Below are positions 23,286 to 35,250 of a stretch of 64,000 bases of DNA, piece after piece; positions within the stretch are counted from its first letter, which is position 1; the number at the start of each line of letters is the position of its first letter. The notes under the pieces are model-generated. The model was not told the origin of the DNA, did no database searches, and saw only the letters and a program-made list of their open reading frames with translations. The stretch is from contig OY970822.1 in assembly GCA_963853835.1 (NCBI GenBank), forward strand, positions 16,183,501-16,247,500. Reading direction: 5' to 3'. Source of the DNA: Calendula officinalis. Lineage: Eukaryota > Streptophyta > Magnoliopsida > Asterales > Asteraceae. Position numbers and translations under genes: made by a program.

Positions 23286-23403
23286 TCTCGTTGGGTTTTC
23301 CAAGCTCTCATTAGCATCGACAACACATGAACGAAACTCGTCGCTAAAATCACTCCGGCAGCGAAGAAGTTGACCGTCAAGAAGACATTGCTTTCGGTAC
23401 CAA
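23052..23403. repeat. Inverted duplication of the ZIP exon: arm 1, 10-bp loop, first part of arm 2
   Basis: Arm 1 is 23052-23282, the loop is 23283-23292 and arm 2 starts at 23293. The inner ends pair perfectly (GAAAACCC with GGGTTTTC). Arm 2 continues after element 2 at 34889-34960 and after element 5 at 44750-44799, matching arm 1 back to the CGATGAAG at 23052-23059. Pre-insertion length was about 231 bp per arm. Confidence 0.9.
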
Positions 23404-23904
23404 TGTTAAGGCAAAAAGCCTTACCCCTTGTGTATCTTAGGATAACAAAACAATCTAGACTAGCTTAGATTAAAATGTAGATTAAATTAGCTAAGTTAGG
23501 AGTGATACTGAGTTTGGCCAGTATTGGCCACTCAGTATCAGTACTCAGTATTGAAAAATCAATACTGAGTAGAAGGACTGAGTTACAAGTCAGTATTGTA
23601 ACGGAGTAAGATCAAATCCATTGATCTTAGTCATTTCTTTAGTTTAGTCCTTCGGTTACTCCTTTGCCATCATGTAAGATCTCTATAAACAATATAAATA
23701 GAGATCACCTTGCAAAGGAGTACTCACCAATTCACGAACTTATATTCACATCTTTTGTAATTGATCAGTAGTCTTGTAATTCCGCAACAAGCCACACTTA
23801 GTGGATTTATACATTGACTATATTCTTGTGTTATCACTTTAATATTTCACTAAGTATAATATTCTATCAATTAACATTCTAAACCAGGGTTGTTGTGACC
23901 TAAC
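23404..23904 (+). repeat. 5' LTR of element 2 (501 bp)
   Basis: TGTTAAGGC...CCTAACA. The TATAAATA box is at about 23693. The first 200 bp carry GATACTGAG / CTCAGTATCAG motifs in both orientations. Confidence 0.95.
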
Positions 23905-23906
23905 AA

Positions 23907-23918
23907 CTGGTATCAAAG
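23907..23918 (+). promoter_or_regulatory. Primer-binding site of element 2
   Basis: TGGTATCAAAGC, 2 nt after the LTR, matches the initiator Met tRNA complement with one G-to-A change. Confidence 0.85.
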
Positions 23919-24003
23919 CAGGCTAAATTAATCTTTATTTAGTCGATCTATAACCCTGGCAGCCATTCCCTATATTTATCCCTCCAACACTCAAAAATCC
24001 AAA

Positions 24004-26568
24004 ATGTCTACTATCATAGCACCGGTTATGTCTGGTAAGGGAGTGCCCATCTTTGATGGAAATGACTTTCATCAATGGAAGCTTAAAGCTCAGTGGTATC
24101 TTGAATCTATTCACCATGAGATGCTCACTGTGCTGAATGATGGTCCCATCATTCCACAAACCGTGGAACCCGTTGCTGCTACTGATGATGCTCCTGAGAG
24201 CACAAGGACAGTTCCAAAACTGAAACACACCTGGACTGATACTGACCGTCAGTTATTCAGTCTAGACTCAAGAGCAAAGGGGGTGATTGGTAATGCTGTT
24301 ACCAAAGAAATACTTAATGCAATTATGAAATTGCCAACAGCAAAGGCTATGTGGGACAGCCTATCAGTCACCTATGAAGGCACAACAAATGTGAAGTTGC
24401 AAAGAAAAAGCAACATGAGAAGAAAATATGAAAACTTCTTCTCAACTCCTAATGAAGACATCACCACTCTCTATAACAGATTCAATACTGTTATCCATGA
24501 TTTAATCAGTGTAGGCATTGTGAAGGAGGAAGGAGAGATTGTTCAAAAGTTCTTGGAGAGTCTTTCTCAACAATTTCTTGACATGACAAATTCTGTCAAT
24601 GCTGCTAACAACATTGAGTCATACACTCTTCAAACTTTGTATGGTCTAATGTTGAATCATGAGGAGAATAATGCTGCAAGACTGATCAACTGGAAGAAAA
24701 CTGACAAGTCTTCCACTGGCATGGCTCTAGTTGTGCAACAGGCATATACTGTGACTGAGCCAGAAGAACCAGAAGTTGATCTTGCTGATGCTGAGGCAGA
24801 AGAGCTTGAAACTCAAATGGCTCTTATGTCTATGAAGCTGGATCAGTTGAAAAAGAAGAGGCTTGGTGTTAGCTCTTCCAATACTGACCCAAGATCAGGT
24901 CTTTGCTATAGGTGTGGAAAGCCTGGGCACATTGCTGCTAATTGTCATACTAAGTCAACTGAAACTGATCAGAATGACAAGATTGCATACCGAGCTAAAC
25001 GGTATAGAGACAAATATGTCAAGCTAAAGAACTGGAGCAAGGGCAAGAATGCAGCAGGGAATGGAGCACCTCATCAAGCACTTTACTCTGAAGCTTGGAT
25101 GGATGAAGAGCTCAGTGATGATGAGGAAGAGGTTGAAAACAAAGCCTTTATGGCTTTCACTGAAGATGATTTGAAGAGCTCCTTTGAAAAGGATATCAAA
25201 GAAGCTGAGAGGATGAGTGTTCATACTGACTGGGATTCCACGAGTTCCTTTCAAACTTATTCAGTGAATGAAAAGGAAAAGATTTTTGAGTATATGATTG
25301 TTGATCTTAAAACTTTAATACAGAGAGAAAAAGCTTTAAAATTAACAATTCTTGAACTTGAAAGGGTAAATAATGAACACTTAGATAAATTAGCAAAATT
25401 TAAAGATTTAAAACTAAATTTTTTAAACTTACAAGACATTAACCAAAGATTAGCTGATAAAGCTCATTTACACAAATTAGAAAAAGAAAAATTTGAAAAT
25501 CAGTGTAAATCTTGGGGAAATGCATCTATTAAATTAAATAAATGTCTAAATCAACAATTTCCAGAAAATGTAAGGGCTGCACTTGGTGTTGATCCTCAGT
25601 TAAAAAATAGAAATAATTTTGCTGATTTATTTGAAGAATTTTCTGAAATGAACCCTATTCAGTTTGTAAAAGCAAAAACTTTTTGTGAAGTAGGTTGTCA
25701 AACTGAGTCAGATGATGAGGATAAAATCATTTTAGAAAAATCAATTGGTCCTTCCATCTGTTCTAAGTGCTATACTGAACTACAAGAGCTCAGTATTGAA
25801 TTTTCTGAAAAAGAAATTTTTGATACTGACCTTAAAATTGTACAGTATGACACTTCTGCTGTTCCACCATTTGAAGTTTTATTTAACACAACTACTTTTG
25901 AGATATATAAAGACCCTAAGTCTATAGAAAAGAAAACCACTACTACTCAAAATGTTTTAACTAATACTGAATCTACAGGAACAACAAAGTCAACTACTCA
26001 AGAATCTAAAGAACCTGTTCAAGTTGTCATTCTAAAACATGATAAAAAGAAAACAACTTCAACAGGATCTTCAAGTGGCAAAATCAAGAAGTTAAATGAT
26101 AAAAAGACTTCCATGCCTAATAAAAATAAGACCCCAGTATCATCTCCTTCGAAATCAGTTAAACATAAAATTAATACTCCATTAAAACATGACAAAAATA
26201 ACATTTTAAAATCTATTGGTGATCAGATTAAAGTCTTAAGTCAAAAGTTTGCAAAACTCACTAATACTGATCCACCAAAAGTTAAACAGTTTTCTAAAAT
26301 TCCTTATGAAAACATGTTCAGAAACAGACCTAGAAAATGTTATAGATGTCATCACACTGGTCATAAAGGAGATGAATGCTGGACTGATCTCTCGAATCCT
26401 AGGTACTCAGTACCAAAGAAAAGGAGAGAAACAAAGTCAGTATCACCCAAGAAAACCTCCAAGGTTTCTCCTAAAATGATACTGACCTCTTCAATAAAAG
26501 AGATCAGGTCTATCCCTGTTTCTCCTACCAAAGGTCCCATTCAAAAATGGGTTCCTAAAAAGAATTAA
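24004..26568 (+). CDS. gag: gag of element 2 (854 aa)
   Basis: ATG at 24004. The N-terminal 230 residues resemble the Copia capsid (UBN2/DUF4219-like) with FDGNDFHQWKLKAQWYLES and a TMWDSL-type segment. The first CCHC zinc knuckle is at about residue 301 (CYRCGKPGHIAANCH). An acidic region and a long Lys/Glu/Leu coiled coil follow (about 420-520). A second CCHC comes near residue 779 (CYRCHHTGHKGDECW), and the frame ends in WVPKKN. It forms the nucleocapsid of the virus-like particle. The long C-terminal extension with a second knuckle is typical of Sirevirus gag. The frame differs from pol. Confidence 0.93.
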   Translation: MSTIIAPVMSGKGVPIFDGNDFHQWKLKAQWYLESIHHEMLTVLNDGPIIPQTVEPVAATDDAPESTRTVPKLKHTWTDTDRQLFSLDSRAKGVIGNAVTKEILNAIMKLPTAKAMWDSLSVTYEGTTNVKLQRKSNMRRKYENFFSTPNEDITTLYNRFNTVIHDLISVGIVKEEGEIVQKFLESLSQQFLDMTNSVNAANNIESYTLQTLYGLMLNHEENNAARLINWKKTDKSSTGMALVVQQAYTVTEPEEPEVDLADAEAEELETQMALMSMKLDQLKKKRLGVSSSNTDPRSGLCYRCGKPGHIAANCHTKSTETDQNDKIAYRAKRYRDKYVKLKNWSKGKNAAGNGAPHQALYSEAWMDEELSDDEEEVENKAFMAFTEDDLKSSFEKDIKEAERMSVHTDWDSTSSFQTYSVNEKEKIFEYMIVDLKTLIQREKALKLTILELERVNNEHLDKLAKFKDLKLNFLNLQDINQRLADKAHLHKLEKEKFENQCKSWGNASIKLNKCLNQQFPENVRAALGVDPQLKNRNNFADLFEEFSEMNPIQFVKAKTFCEVGCQTESDDEDKIILEKSIGPSICSKCYTELQELSIEFSEKEIFDTDLKIVQYDTSAVPPFEVLFNTTTFEIYKDPKSIEKKTTTTQNVLTNTESTGTTKSTTQESKEPVQVVILKHDKKKTTSTGSSSGKIKKLNDKKTSMPNKNKTPVSSPSKSVKHKINTPLKHDKNNILKSIGDQIKVLSQKFAKLTNTDPPKVKQFSKIPYENMFRNRPRKCYRCHHTGHKGDECWTDLSNPRYSVPKKRRETKSVSPKKTSKVSPKMILTSSIKEIRSIPVSPTKGPIQKWVPKKN

Positions 26569-26576
26569 TCTTTATT

Positions 26577-29500
26577 TTGTGTCTTGTGCAGGGTGACAGG
26601 AAATGGTACTTAGATAGTGGCTGCTCAAGACACATGACTGGCAGTATGGAGTACCTTCTTAATTATACACCAGAGAAGGGTCCTTCTGTCAAATTTGGAG
26701 ATGATTCTATTGGAAAAACAAGAGGTTATGGTGTAATCAAGGCAGGCAACATAACTTTTAAAAGAGTTGCCTATGTAGAGGGTCTTAAACATAATCTGCT
26801 CAGTATCAGTCAGATGTGTGATGATGACAATGAAGCTCGTTTCAGAAAGGTTGCAGGAATCATCTACAATGATAAAGGGCAACCTGTACTCATTGCTAGA
26901 AGAGAAAAAGATGTCTATGTGGTCAACTTATCTGAAATAGATCCTACTGTTCGAGTATGCCTGCTGTCTAAAGTCAAGCCAGAGTTGCACTGGTTATGGC
27001 ACAAGAAACTTTCTCACATAAATTTCAGAAATATTAATGAGCTCAGTATGAAGAAACTGGTGAGAGGGTTGCCCACTATTACTTATTCAAAAGATAAGTT
27101 ATGCTCAGCATGTGAAATGGGCAAGCAGAAGAAGAGTTCATTCAAATCAAAGGTTAATCACTCCATTAATGAACCTCTTACAATGATACATATGGATCTT
27201 TTTGGCCCCATCAGCACACCATCTTTGGCCAAAAAGATCTATACATTAGTCCTGGTTGATGAATTCTCAAGATACACTTGGGTTATTTTTCTCAAGACTA
27301 AAGCAGATGCAACAACAGAAATCATTGCCTTCATTAAAAGAGAAGAACTTCAAAAAGGCAACAAGGTCAAACAACTAAGAAGTGACCATGGTACTGAGTT
27401 TAAGAACTCAGTATTGGCTGATTTCTGTGAAGAAAAAGGAATCGTACAAAACTTCTCTGCAGCCTACACACCACAACAAAATGGTGTGGTAGAAAGAAAG
27501 AATAGAACCTTGATTCAAGCTGCAAGAACTTTGTTATGCCATGCTGGCCTGGCACTGAGCTTCTGGGCAGAAGCTGTCAATTGTGCAAATTTTACACAGA
27601 ACAGAGCCACAATAGTCCAGAGACATCAAAAGACTCCTTATGAGTTATATAATGGCACGGTGCCTAATGTGGAATACTTCCACATCTTTGGGAGTAAATG
27701 TTTTGTACTCAGTACCAAACAAAATCTAAACAAATTCGCTCCCAAAGCAAATGAAGGTGTGTTCATGGGCTACTCTCCACACTCTAAAGCCTTCAGAGTG
27801 TATATTATCTCAACTAAGATAATTATAGAATCCATTCATGTCACATTTGATGAAGATCAGAATGAGCACTCCACCTCAGCAACAGAAGACATCAGTGGCA
27901 TAGAAATTCTATGCAATCCAGAAAATTCAATTGCTGAACAGCCCAAGTCTCACCCATACTATGTTGATCATGGTATGCTTGATACTGATCAAGATAGAAC
28001 TCAATATAACTCAAATATATCAATTTCTGAGGCAGACATTCCTGAGAACCTCTATACTGAGTCCCCAATACTTGATCTGAACAACTCCATCTATGAAGAA
28101 GGTGAATCTTCAAGTACATTTCAAGAATCCACCTCAGATCTGCAAAATCAAGATGAACAGCAACCTGAAATGTCTAATGCTGACCAGACTTCAGCTCAGT
28201 ATCAGACAGACAACACATCACTGCAACAAGACATTGTTGACCTTATTTTAAATGCTCCCTTAGGTAACAATCTAAGGGAACACAGAGATCATCCTCATTC
28301 TAATATTATTGGTCCAATTGAACAAGGTGTCCAAACAAGAAGAAAGTTAGAATTTGAACCCCAGGCAACTGCAAATTTTTGTTTCTTCTCAAGCTTTCTA
28401 TCTACCATGGAACCAAAGAAAGCTGATGAAGCTTTATTAGATGAAGACTGGGTAGAAGCTATGCAAGAGGAACTGAAAGAGTTTGAAAGAAATAAAGTTT
28501 GGAACTTAGTACCACCTCCTGCTGGCAAAACTATTATTGGTACTAAGTGGGTGTTCAGAAACAAGATGGACAAGGATGGTGTTGTCATCAGAAATAAAGC
28601 AAGACTGGTTGCTCAGGGTTACAGGCAAGAAGAAGGCATTGACTATGATGAGACTTTTGCACCAGTTGCAAGAATTGAAGCTATTAGGCTGTATCTTGCA
28701 TATGCAGCTTTCAAAAATTTCAAACTTTATCAGATGGATGTCAAGAGTGCTTTTCTTAATGGAAAACTACAGGAGGAAGTTTATGTCAAACAACCACCAG
28801 GTTTTGTTGATCCTAAATTTCCTAATTATGTTTTTAAGCTTGATAAAGCTCTATATGGGCTCAAACAAGCTCCCAGAGCCTGGTATGATACCTTGTCTGA
28901 GTACTTAATTGAAAAATAAGTTTACAAGAGGTAAAATTGATAAAACATTATTTTCAAAAAGGAAAGGTTCTGACATTCTACTCATTCAGATATATGTAGA
29001 TGATATTATTTTTGGCTCCACTGACAAGTCAATGTGTGACTGGTTTGCTAAGATAATGTCATCTCAGTATCAGATGAGTATGATGGGAGAACTAACTTAC
29101 TTTCTTGGTTTACAAGTTGAACAAAAGCCTGATGGCACTTTCATAAATCAAAGTAAGTATGTGCATGACATGCTTAAGAAATATAAATTTGAAAATTTAT
29201 CTTCCATGCACACTCCTATGGGTACTCAGGATAAAATAAGTAAAGATGAAACTGGTAAACCAGTTTGTCAATCCACATACCGAGGTATGATTGGTTCTTT
29301 ACTATACTTAACAGCTAGCAGGCCTGATATCATGTTTGCAACTTGTTTGTGTGCTCGGTATCAGGCTGATCCTAAAGAATCACATATGAAGGCTGTTAAG
29401 CGCATTTTTAGATATCTTTCAGGTACTCCTAACATGGGTCTTTGGTATCCCAAAGACTCAAACTTTGACCTTGAAGGGTATACAGATGCAGATTTTGCAG

Positions 29501-29934
29501 GTTGTAGGTTGGACAGGAAGAGTACAAGTGGAGGATGTCAATTCCTCGGTGGCAGACTAGTTGGCTGGTCATCCAAGAAACAGAATTTAGTAGCAACTTC
29601 TACTGCAGAAGCAGAATATGTTGCTGCAGGAAGTTGTTGTGCTCAACTCTTGTGGATGCAGTATCAACTAATGGACTATGGGTTTAATTTTAAGAAGACA
29701 CCAATACAATGTGATAACAAGAGTGCTATTGCTATCACTGAAAACCCAGTCCATCACTCCAGAACAAAGCACATTGATATCAGACACCACTTTATTCGAG
29801 ATAATGTGGAAAAGGGTAAGGTTGAGGTAGATTTCGTTCCTACAGATGATCAATTGGCCGATGTGTTTACTATACCTCTCTCTGAGGAAAGGTTTATGTA
29901 CTTACTAGGACAATTGGGTATGCTGAATCCTTAA
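26577..29934 (+). pseudogene. pol: pol of element 2, split by a one-base insertion in RT
   Basis: Same domain order as element 1: DSG protease at about residues 13-15, integrase D207/D270/E306, RT, and RNase H with YTDADFAG and STAEAEY. The frame stops at 28917-28919. An A run at 28912-28916 has five A where element 1 has four; the second part (28909-29934) continues in the shifted frame with YVDD and RNase H. There is no start AUG: the first codon of the open frame is TTG in a TTTTGTGTCTTGTGCAG context that looks like a splice acceptor. Confidence 0.93.
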
Positions 29935-30163
29935 ATTTACTTAATTTTTTCTGATACCGACTGATCAGTATTACTTTCAATACTGATCAACTCAGTATCA
30001 CTCGTCTGATTTATCAAATTTTATAAATTTTAATTTTTTTTTTAATTTATAGTTTAAATTAAATGTTTTTTTTAATTTTTAATATTTTTTTTAATTTAAT
30101 TTTTTTTAACTCGGTATTGGAGTCCTGGAGTGATACAACTGACTTTTAATCCTTATACTCCCC

Positions 30164-30272
30164 AACGGTAACCTTTCTTAATAGGAAAGTTACCGTTGAT
30201 ACAGGATAAGGCTGTCAAATCAGCCGATTTTACTTCCCAATACCGTAATTATCTTTAAATTATGTATAAATA
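30164..30272 (+). promoter_or_regulatory. Hairpin and TATA box before the third gene of element 2
   Basis: A 34-bp inverted repeat at 30164-30197 and TATAAATA at 30265-30272 lie 122 bp before the ATG at 30394. Both are conserved with element 1, although the sequence between pol and hairpin has diverged. Confidence 0.5.
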
Positions 30273-30393
30273 ACTGTTTTCCCTTTCTTTAAAATTTTTC
30301 TACAGTTATTTCTTACCTTCTATTTTGATTCTCTCTGCGATTAACGATTTCTCTTTCTCTTTGCAAGCAAATTTTTTAAAATCCAAATCGCAG

Positions 30394-31756
30394 ATGGCAA
30401 ATTACAGATTCTTCGCACCAGAGGCTGCACCGGCAACTCGGTTTAGAGACGATGAAGTACCCAAATTTGCGAGGAACAACATCACCGCAAATTTCAATAT
30501 TCCTCAGGCTTGGGCGTGCCCCGAATTCACACAGATGGTTACATTTCTGAAGCACTGCCCAATCACTCAAGCATTGATTCGATCTCCTAGAGCCATTTAT
30601 CCAGAAATGCTTTGTGAATTTTGGTACTCTGCTACACTTGACTCACCGGACATGATTACCAGTTGGGTTATTCGAGAACAAAGAAGGGCCTTCGTCTCCA
30701 CAGCAATAATTCGGGAAACACTGAGACTTCCTGCTCACGCTCAGTATGAGCCCTTTGTTGACCGAACAGAGGCTCGCTCAGTGTTACCACTCATTGGACG
30801 CAGAGGTACTACGGGGATCATTAAAAGAAATGAATTTGGTCCAATGTGGGGTATACTGATCTCTACAATCATTCGGTGTATGACTCACAAGACTGGAGCC
30901 TTGGACCAAATCAATGATTTTGGTATGCAGATTGTCCATGCCATGTACCATGGAAGGGACATTGATTATGCTCGACTAATTTTTGAAGAATTAGCCTCTC
31001 TGGTTAGGGCTAAAATCAGAGAACTAAATGTTCCTTTCTGCAGATTTCTTTCCCTCTTTTTTCAGAATGGGATGCCTGCTCATCTCTATGATGAGTTCAA
31101 TAGTCCAAGAGTGGACCTTCCTCCTCTTCATGAGAATATTTTCTTTTACAGACCAAGAGAAGGAGAACCTGTACTGAGTCACTCTATGTGGGCTATCGTC
31201 CAGGCACACATTAATGATGCACAAAATTCTGATACTGAATCAGAAAATGATGATACTGATGATGACAGTGGTAATGGTGGAAATGATGATCAAGATACTG
31301 AGATGGTGGAAGCTCAACCAGAAGCAGTACTCTCTCCACCTGCACAGGATCCTGATGCTCCTCATATTGAAACAGCTTCTGATACTGAGTCCTCAGAAGA
31401 CACACCGCTGGTCCTCCACAGAAGAAGAAGAAATCTTTCCCCTGTTATTATGGGAAACTTATCATCAGAAGAGATGCAACTTGGCAATGTACCTTCATTA
31501 ACTGCATCTCTTCAAGCACAAAGCTTTGTTGCAGCAAATGCTGATCTTCCAGGTCCTGAACCAGAACCAATTGCTCAACATATTGAGGAACCTCATGATC
31601 CTCTTGATGTCGAACTTCAGTATGAGCAGCATACACTGGAAGGTGCAACTGTTAGACGTGAAGAAGCTCATGAAGGTGCTGGTGCCTCAAATCATCATAC
31701 GGAAGATCCAGCACCGACCTCTCATGATGCCAGAAGAGAATCAGATAAAGTCTCAG
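30394..31756 (+). CDS. Third gene of element 2, exon 1
   Basis: The likely start is ATGGCAAATTACAG at 30394, equivalent to 3976 in element 1; an upstream ATG at 30325 lies in the region equivalent to the leader. The conserved globular N-terminus has the same blocks as element 1 (SPRAIYPEMLCEFWYSATLD, EFGPMWGIL, RCMTHKTGALDQIN). An acidic tract and an ESSEDTPLV-HRRRR patch follow. The donor TCAG|GTATGA is at 31756/31757. Unspliced translation stops at 31770. Function unknown. Confidence 0.75.
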
Positions 31757-32437
31757 GTATGAATTTCTAAAGGCTCTTAAACTTCTATATATATAATTTC
31801 CCCCCATAGAGACTATGTATTGGCCAGCACCAACTCAATACTGACCACAGTCTCAATCGAACTTTCAAATATATACTCTTATGGACAACATAGTAAGCCC
31901 ACTGCTGCTATGCAAAATTCATATACTTAGCATTTCAAACGATCATTGTCAGTCTACAGTTGTTCCAACATTTAAAGAGACAATGGTGGTTGATGTCATA
32001 CTGACACCCACTGGTGCTGCTTGAATGATGTCCAACTTATTTTGAGTTGGATAACATTATTCAAGAAATGATCACAAACCCTTTAAGCCACATAAGCCAA
32101 AATTTTCCATGGGTTAAAGCCAAATTACTGTTATCACTCTAATACCGAGTGATAAACATTGAAAATAACAAGAAGCATATCCCAGGCTTCGAATTTCCCA
32201 ACCAAACTTTTTAGTAAATGTGACTTATCCTACACTGAGCTACTTCAAATTCCACACTCACTTTTACTAAACACTTCTTACACATGCTTTGCACAAGTCC
32301 ACAATACTTAATCATGAACCAGATGAAATACAGACTTCAAAATTCTGTTTATATGATTATAGAGTTAATCAATACCACAATTCTATTTGATAAACTTTTC
32401 TTACTAACCAGTTTTATGTTTCTTTTTGTTTCTTTAG
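31757..32437 (+). other. Predicted intron in the third gene of element 2
   Basis: GTATGA donor, T-rich acceptor ending TTTCTTTAG at 32437, phase 1, 681 bp. It aligns along its length with the 685-bp intron of element 1. Confidence 0.65.
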
Positions 32438-34300
32438 CACTATCTGTGCAGGGTCAAAGGGCGCAAGCCACTCAGTCTCAAGAAGTTCATGGAGCTTTAC
32501 AAACTATTTTGAATCAAATCCTGGCCATGCAGACCACTCAGAATAATATTCTGGCCAGGATGGATGAAATGAGTACTGATATTGACTCCTTAAAGCAATC
32601 AGTGGCACTCCTACAGCAACAACAACAGCCTTCATCACCTCCACCAACTCCAACTGGAGGAAATAATGATGAAGAAGGCCCTGCCACTGAGCCTCGAAGA
32701 TCACCCTCTCCTGCACATACTGAGGGTGCAAGGGATGCTGCTACTGAACCCATGCTTTCCCCAACTCCTGAAGATCAACAGGGGGACATGAGTGGTGATA
32801 CTGAACCTATTTCCTCCCCATCCAATGATAACAAGAAGGGGGAGAAAAGACAAAGAAACCAAGAGGTTGATCAACCTGAGCCATCTGCTCAGGGGAGAAA
32901 AGAAGGAAGCTAAATGAAGATCAACCTCCACAGCAACAACAATAACAACATCAGCAAACACCTCATACTGAACCTCTTAGGTTTAGGTATGAAAGAAGCA
33001 GACAAAGAGGAAGGTCAGTCTTGGAACAACTTGAAGATGAACCATCTGAGCCATCTGCTCAGGGGGAGACTGAAACCGACCAACCACAGCAAGTTGTTAC
33101 TGAGGAAAACAACTTGCAGATTATAGTGTACAAGCCTTTTGTTTGGCCTATTGCTGATGATGAAGATGAAGACCATCCAGTGCCATCTGAAAATTTTCTA
33201 AACTTTGCACTGGATGAAGCAAATAAAGAAAGCTCGTCATCATCATTCTCAGATGATGAAGAGCCCCCAAGAAGACAAATCTCTCCTCCAACTGAAGGAC
33301 CTTCTAGAATTCCTAGAAGACCAATAACCAGAAGAATGACAAATGTGGTTATGTCCTCAGAATCTAGTGAAGAACAAGATCCAGCTCCTCTGATTTCAAG
33401 ACCTAGGAGATCTACTCAGTATACTGAGGAAAAGAGTGATGTTGAGGATGAGATTGAGGCCCAGAAATTCTTCCCTGTTAAGGAAGAAGAACCTGAATCT
33501 GAATCTGAAGATGTTCCAAGAAGATCTCATACTGTAAGAAGAATTGGAGATGAATTGCTTGAACAGTATTGGAACATTGTGGCACAAAGAACAAGATATA
33601 GGGAAACAAGGTTGGTATGCTGAGGAATAAAGCATTTATGAATGTAAAAGACATATACTAGCTAAATGAATTTGTCAACAAAATAAAAGTCAAAACTGTT
33701 GATAGATCAATTGTTGCAACCTGCACTGGGCCAGTCAGTCCTCCAATGAAGATTTTTCTCCATGACATCCAGAATATGGGACTCCAAGACTGGGTAAAAA
33801 TTGCTAGACTGATAAAGGAGATGCCCTCAAGATCATCTGAAGCCCAAGTGATGATGGATGAAATTTGGGTTGTATCTGCTATATGCTATGAAAAAGGCAT
33901 CCCTTATGCAGCAGATTACAGGGCACTCAGTGTGATGACTGAAGCTATCAAGAACAACAAACCTGAGTGCCTTAATACTTTCAGAATATTTCCCAAATAT
34001 ACTGTTCCCTCTAATCTTATCTTTCAGGATCAAAAGAGTACCATATATCCAATATCTAGATATATGTATACTGACTCAGATGACAGGGAGTGCTTCATTA
34101 CTGAAGCAGGTTTGCCAACAGCTCCTATCAGCCATTTGGTGGGTTTGAAATGGATGATAACCAAGAAAGAAGATGCTTGGTTCAGAAAGAAGATAGTTGC
34201 TGTGCTAAACAACAGGCAAGATGAACTAAAGAAAAGAGAAGAGTTCATCCATGTGAAGAAGGAAGTCTTCTATGAGTTCGAATCAATCAACAGAAGATGA
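32438..34300 (+). pseudogene. Third gene of element 2, exon 2, frameshifted
   Basis: Homologous to 6042-7861. A one-base deletion in the purine run near 32891 (AGGGGAGA versus AGGGGGAGA in element 1) causes a stop at 32911-32913. Further breaks occur near 33620-33660. The C-terminal globular part is open again at 33746-34300 (FLHDIQNMGLQDWVKIARLI onward). The coiled-coil N-terminus (about 32500-32610) and the conserved C-terminal region match the element 1 protein. Confidence 0.85.
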
Positions 34301-34367
34301 AGAAGAAGACTTTGCAGCCTGTAGTTATGTATTTTTGATTTCTCTTTGTAATTGTTTTGTTATCATT

Positions 34368-34381
34368 AGATAGGGGGAGAT
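34368..34381 (+). promoter_or_regulatory. Polypurine tract of element 2
   Basis: AGATAGGGGGAGAT sits directly before the 3' LTR, identical to element 1. Confidence 0.88.
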
Positions 34382-34883
34382 TGTTAAGGCAAAAAGCCTT
34401 ACCCCTTGTGTATCTTAGGATAACAAAACAATCTAGACTAGCTTAGATTAAAATGTAGATTAAATTAGCTAAGTTAGGAGTGATACTGAGTTTGGCCAGT
34501 ATTGGCCACTCAGTATCAGTACTCAGTATTGAAAAACCAATACTGAGTAGAAGGGCTGAGTTACAAGTAAGTATTGTAACGGACTAAGATCAAATCCATT
34601 GATCTTAGTCATTTCCTTAGTTTAGTCCTTCGGTTACTCCTTTGCCATCATGTAAGATCTCTATAAACAATATAAATAGAGATCACCTTGCAAAGGAGTA
34701 CTCACCAATTCACGAACTTATATTCACATCTTTTGTAATTGATCAGTAGTCTTGTTATTCCGCAACAAGCCACACTTAGTGGATTTATACATTGACTATA
34801 TTCTTGTGTTACCACTTTAATATTTCACTAAGTATAATATTCTATCAATTAACATTATAAACCAGGTTTGTTGTGACCTAACA
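34382..34883 (+). repeat. 3' LTR of element 2 (502 bp)
   Basis: TGTTAAGGC...CCTAACA, followed by the target duplication ACCAA. About nine substitutions from the 5' LTR. Confidence 0.95.
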
Positions 34884-34960
34884 ACCAAACCATTTAAATT
34901 TCTCACTGTTTACAGGAAGACGAACGCCTATAGCACCAGACACAAGAATCGAAGCTACTG
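34884..34960 (-). pseudogene. ZIP exon 1, middle part of the inverted arm
   Basis: The reverse complement encodes the ZIP segment from IAVASILVAG to KFKWFG. It matches 23097-23175 and continues the arm cut at 23403. The next cut, by element 5, is at 34960. Confidence 0.85.
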
Positions 34961-35232
34961 TGAGAGATATAATTACAATGAGATCAAGCTAATCCATTGA
35001 GATTTGAGTGAGATTTAAGCTTAAGTGTGCGTGTTCTTGGTGTATTGAGTGTGTGAGATTGAGAGAGAAAGGAGATGGATGATGAGCTTTCAGAAAGTGT
35101 ATTCAGTAATTGTGTTGGAAAGCTTACTTTACAAGTCAAACTTACAACTTTATATACTCCTACCACTTAACTAGAAAAGGGTTAACTAACGAGATTAAAG
35201 GTCAAAACCTTATTACAAAATTAGTCCTAACT
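34961..35232 (-). repeat. 3' LTR of element 5
   Basis: Nearly identical to 44473-44744. The terminal TG on the minus strand has mutated to AG (CT at 35231-35232). The minus-strand TATA motif is near 35150. Confidence 0.88.
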
Positions 35233-35250
35233 ATATCCCCCTTTTTGATC
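35233..35250 (-). promoter_or_regulatory. Polypurine tract of element 5
   Basis: On the minus strand GATCAAAAAGGGGGATAT abuts the LTR. Confidence 0.75.

Larger units (their letters stand above)
23404..34883 (+). mobile_element. Element 2: complete Sirevirus-like Copia retrotransposon, target duplication ACCAA
   Basis: Two LTRs (23404-23904 and 34382-34883) enclose PBS, gag, pol, third gene and PPT. ACCAA flanks both ends (23399-23403 and 34884-34888). I count about nine substitutions and one indel between LTRs, roughly 2 percent, so it is fairly young. Gag is intact. Pol has a one-base insertion and third-gene exon 2 has frameshifts, so this copy is non-autonomous. Confidence 0.96.

Noticed and set aside
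23286..23373. C-terminal 28 residues of the ZIP open frame as a novel protein end
   Set aside because: They are the antisense of the same exon through the inverted arm.
34984..35166. 60-codon minus-strand frame found twice, nearly identical (also 44496-44678)
   Set aside because: Both copies are the LTRs of element 5, so the duplication is not evidence of a gene.
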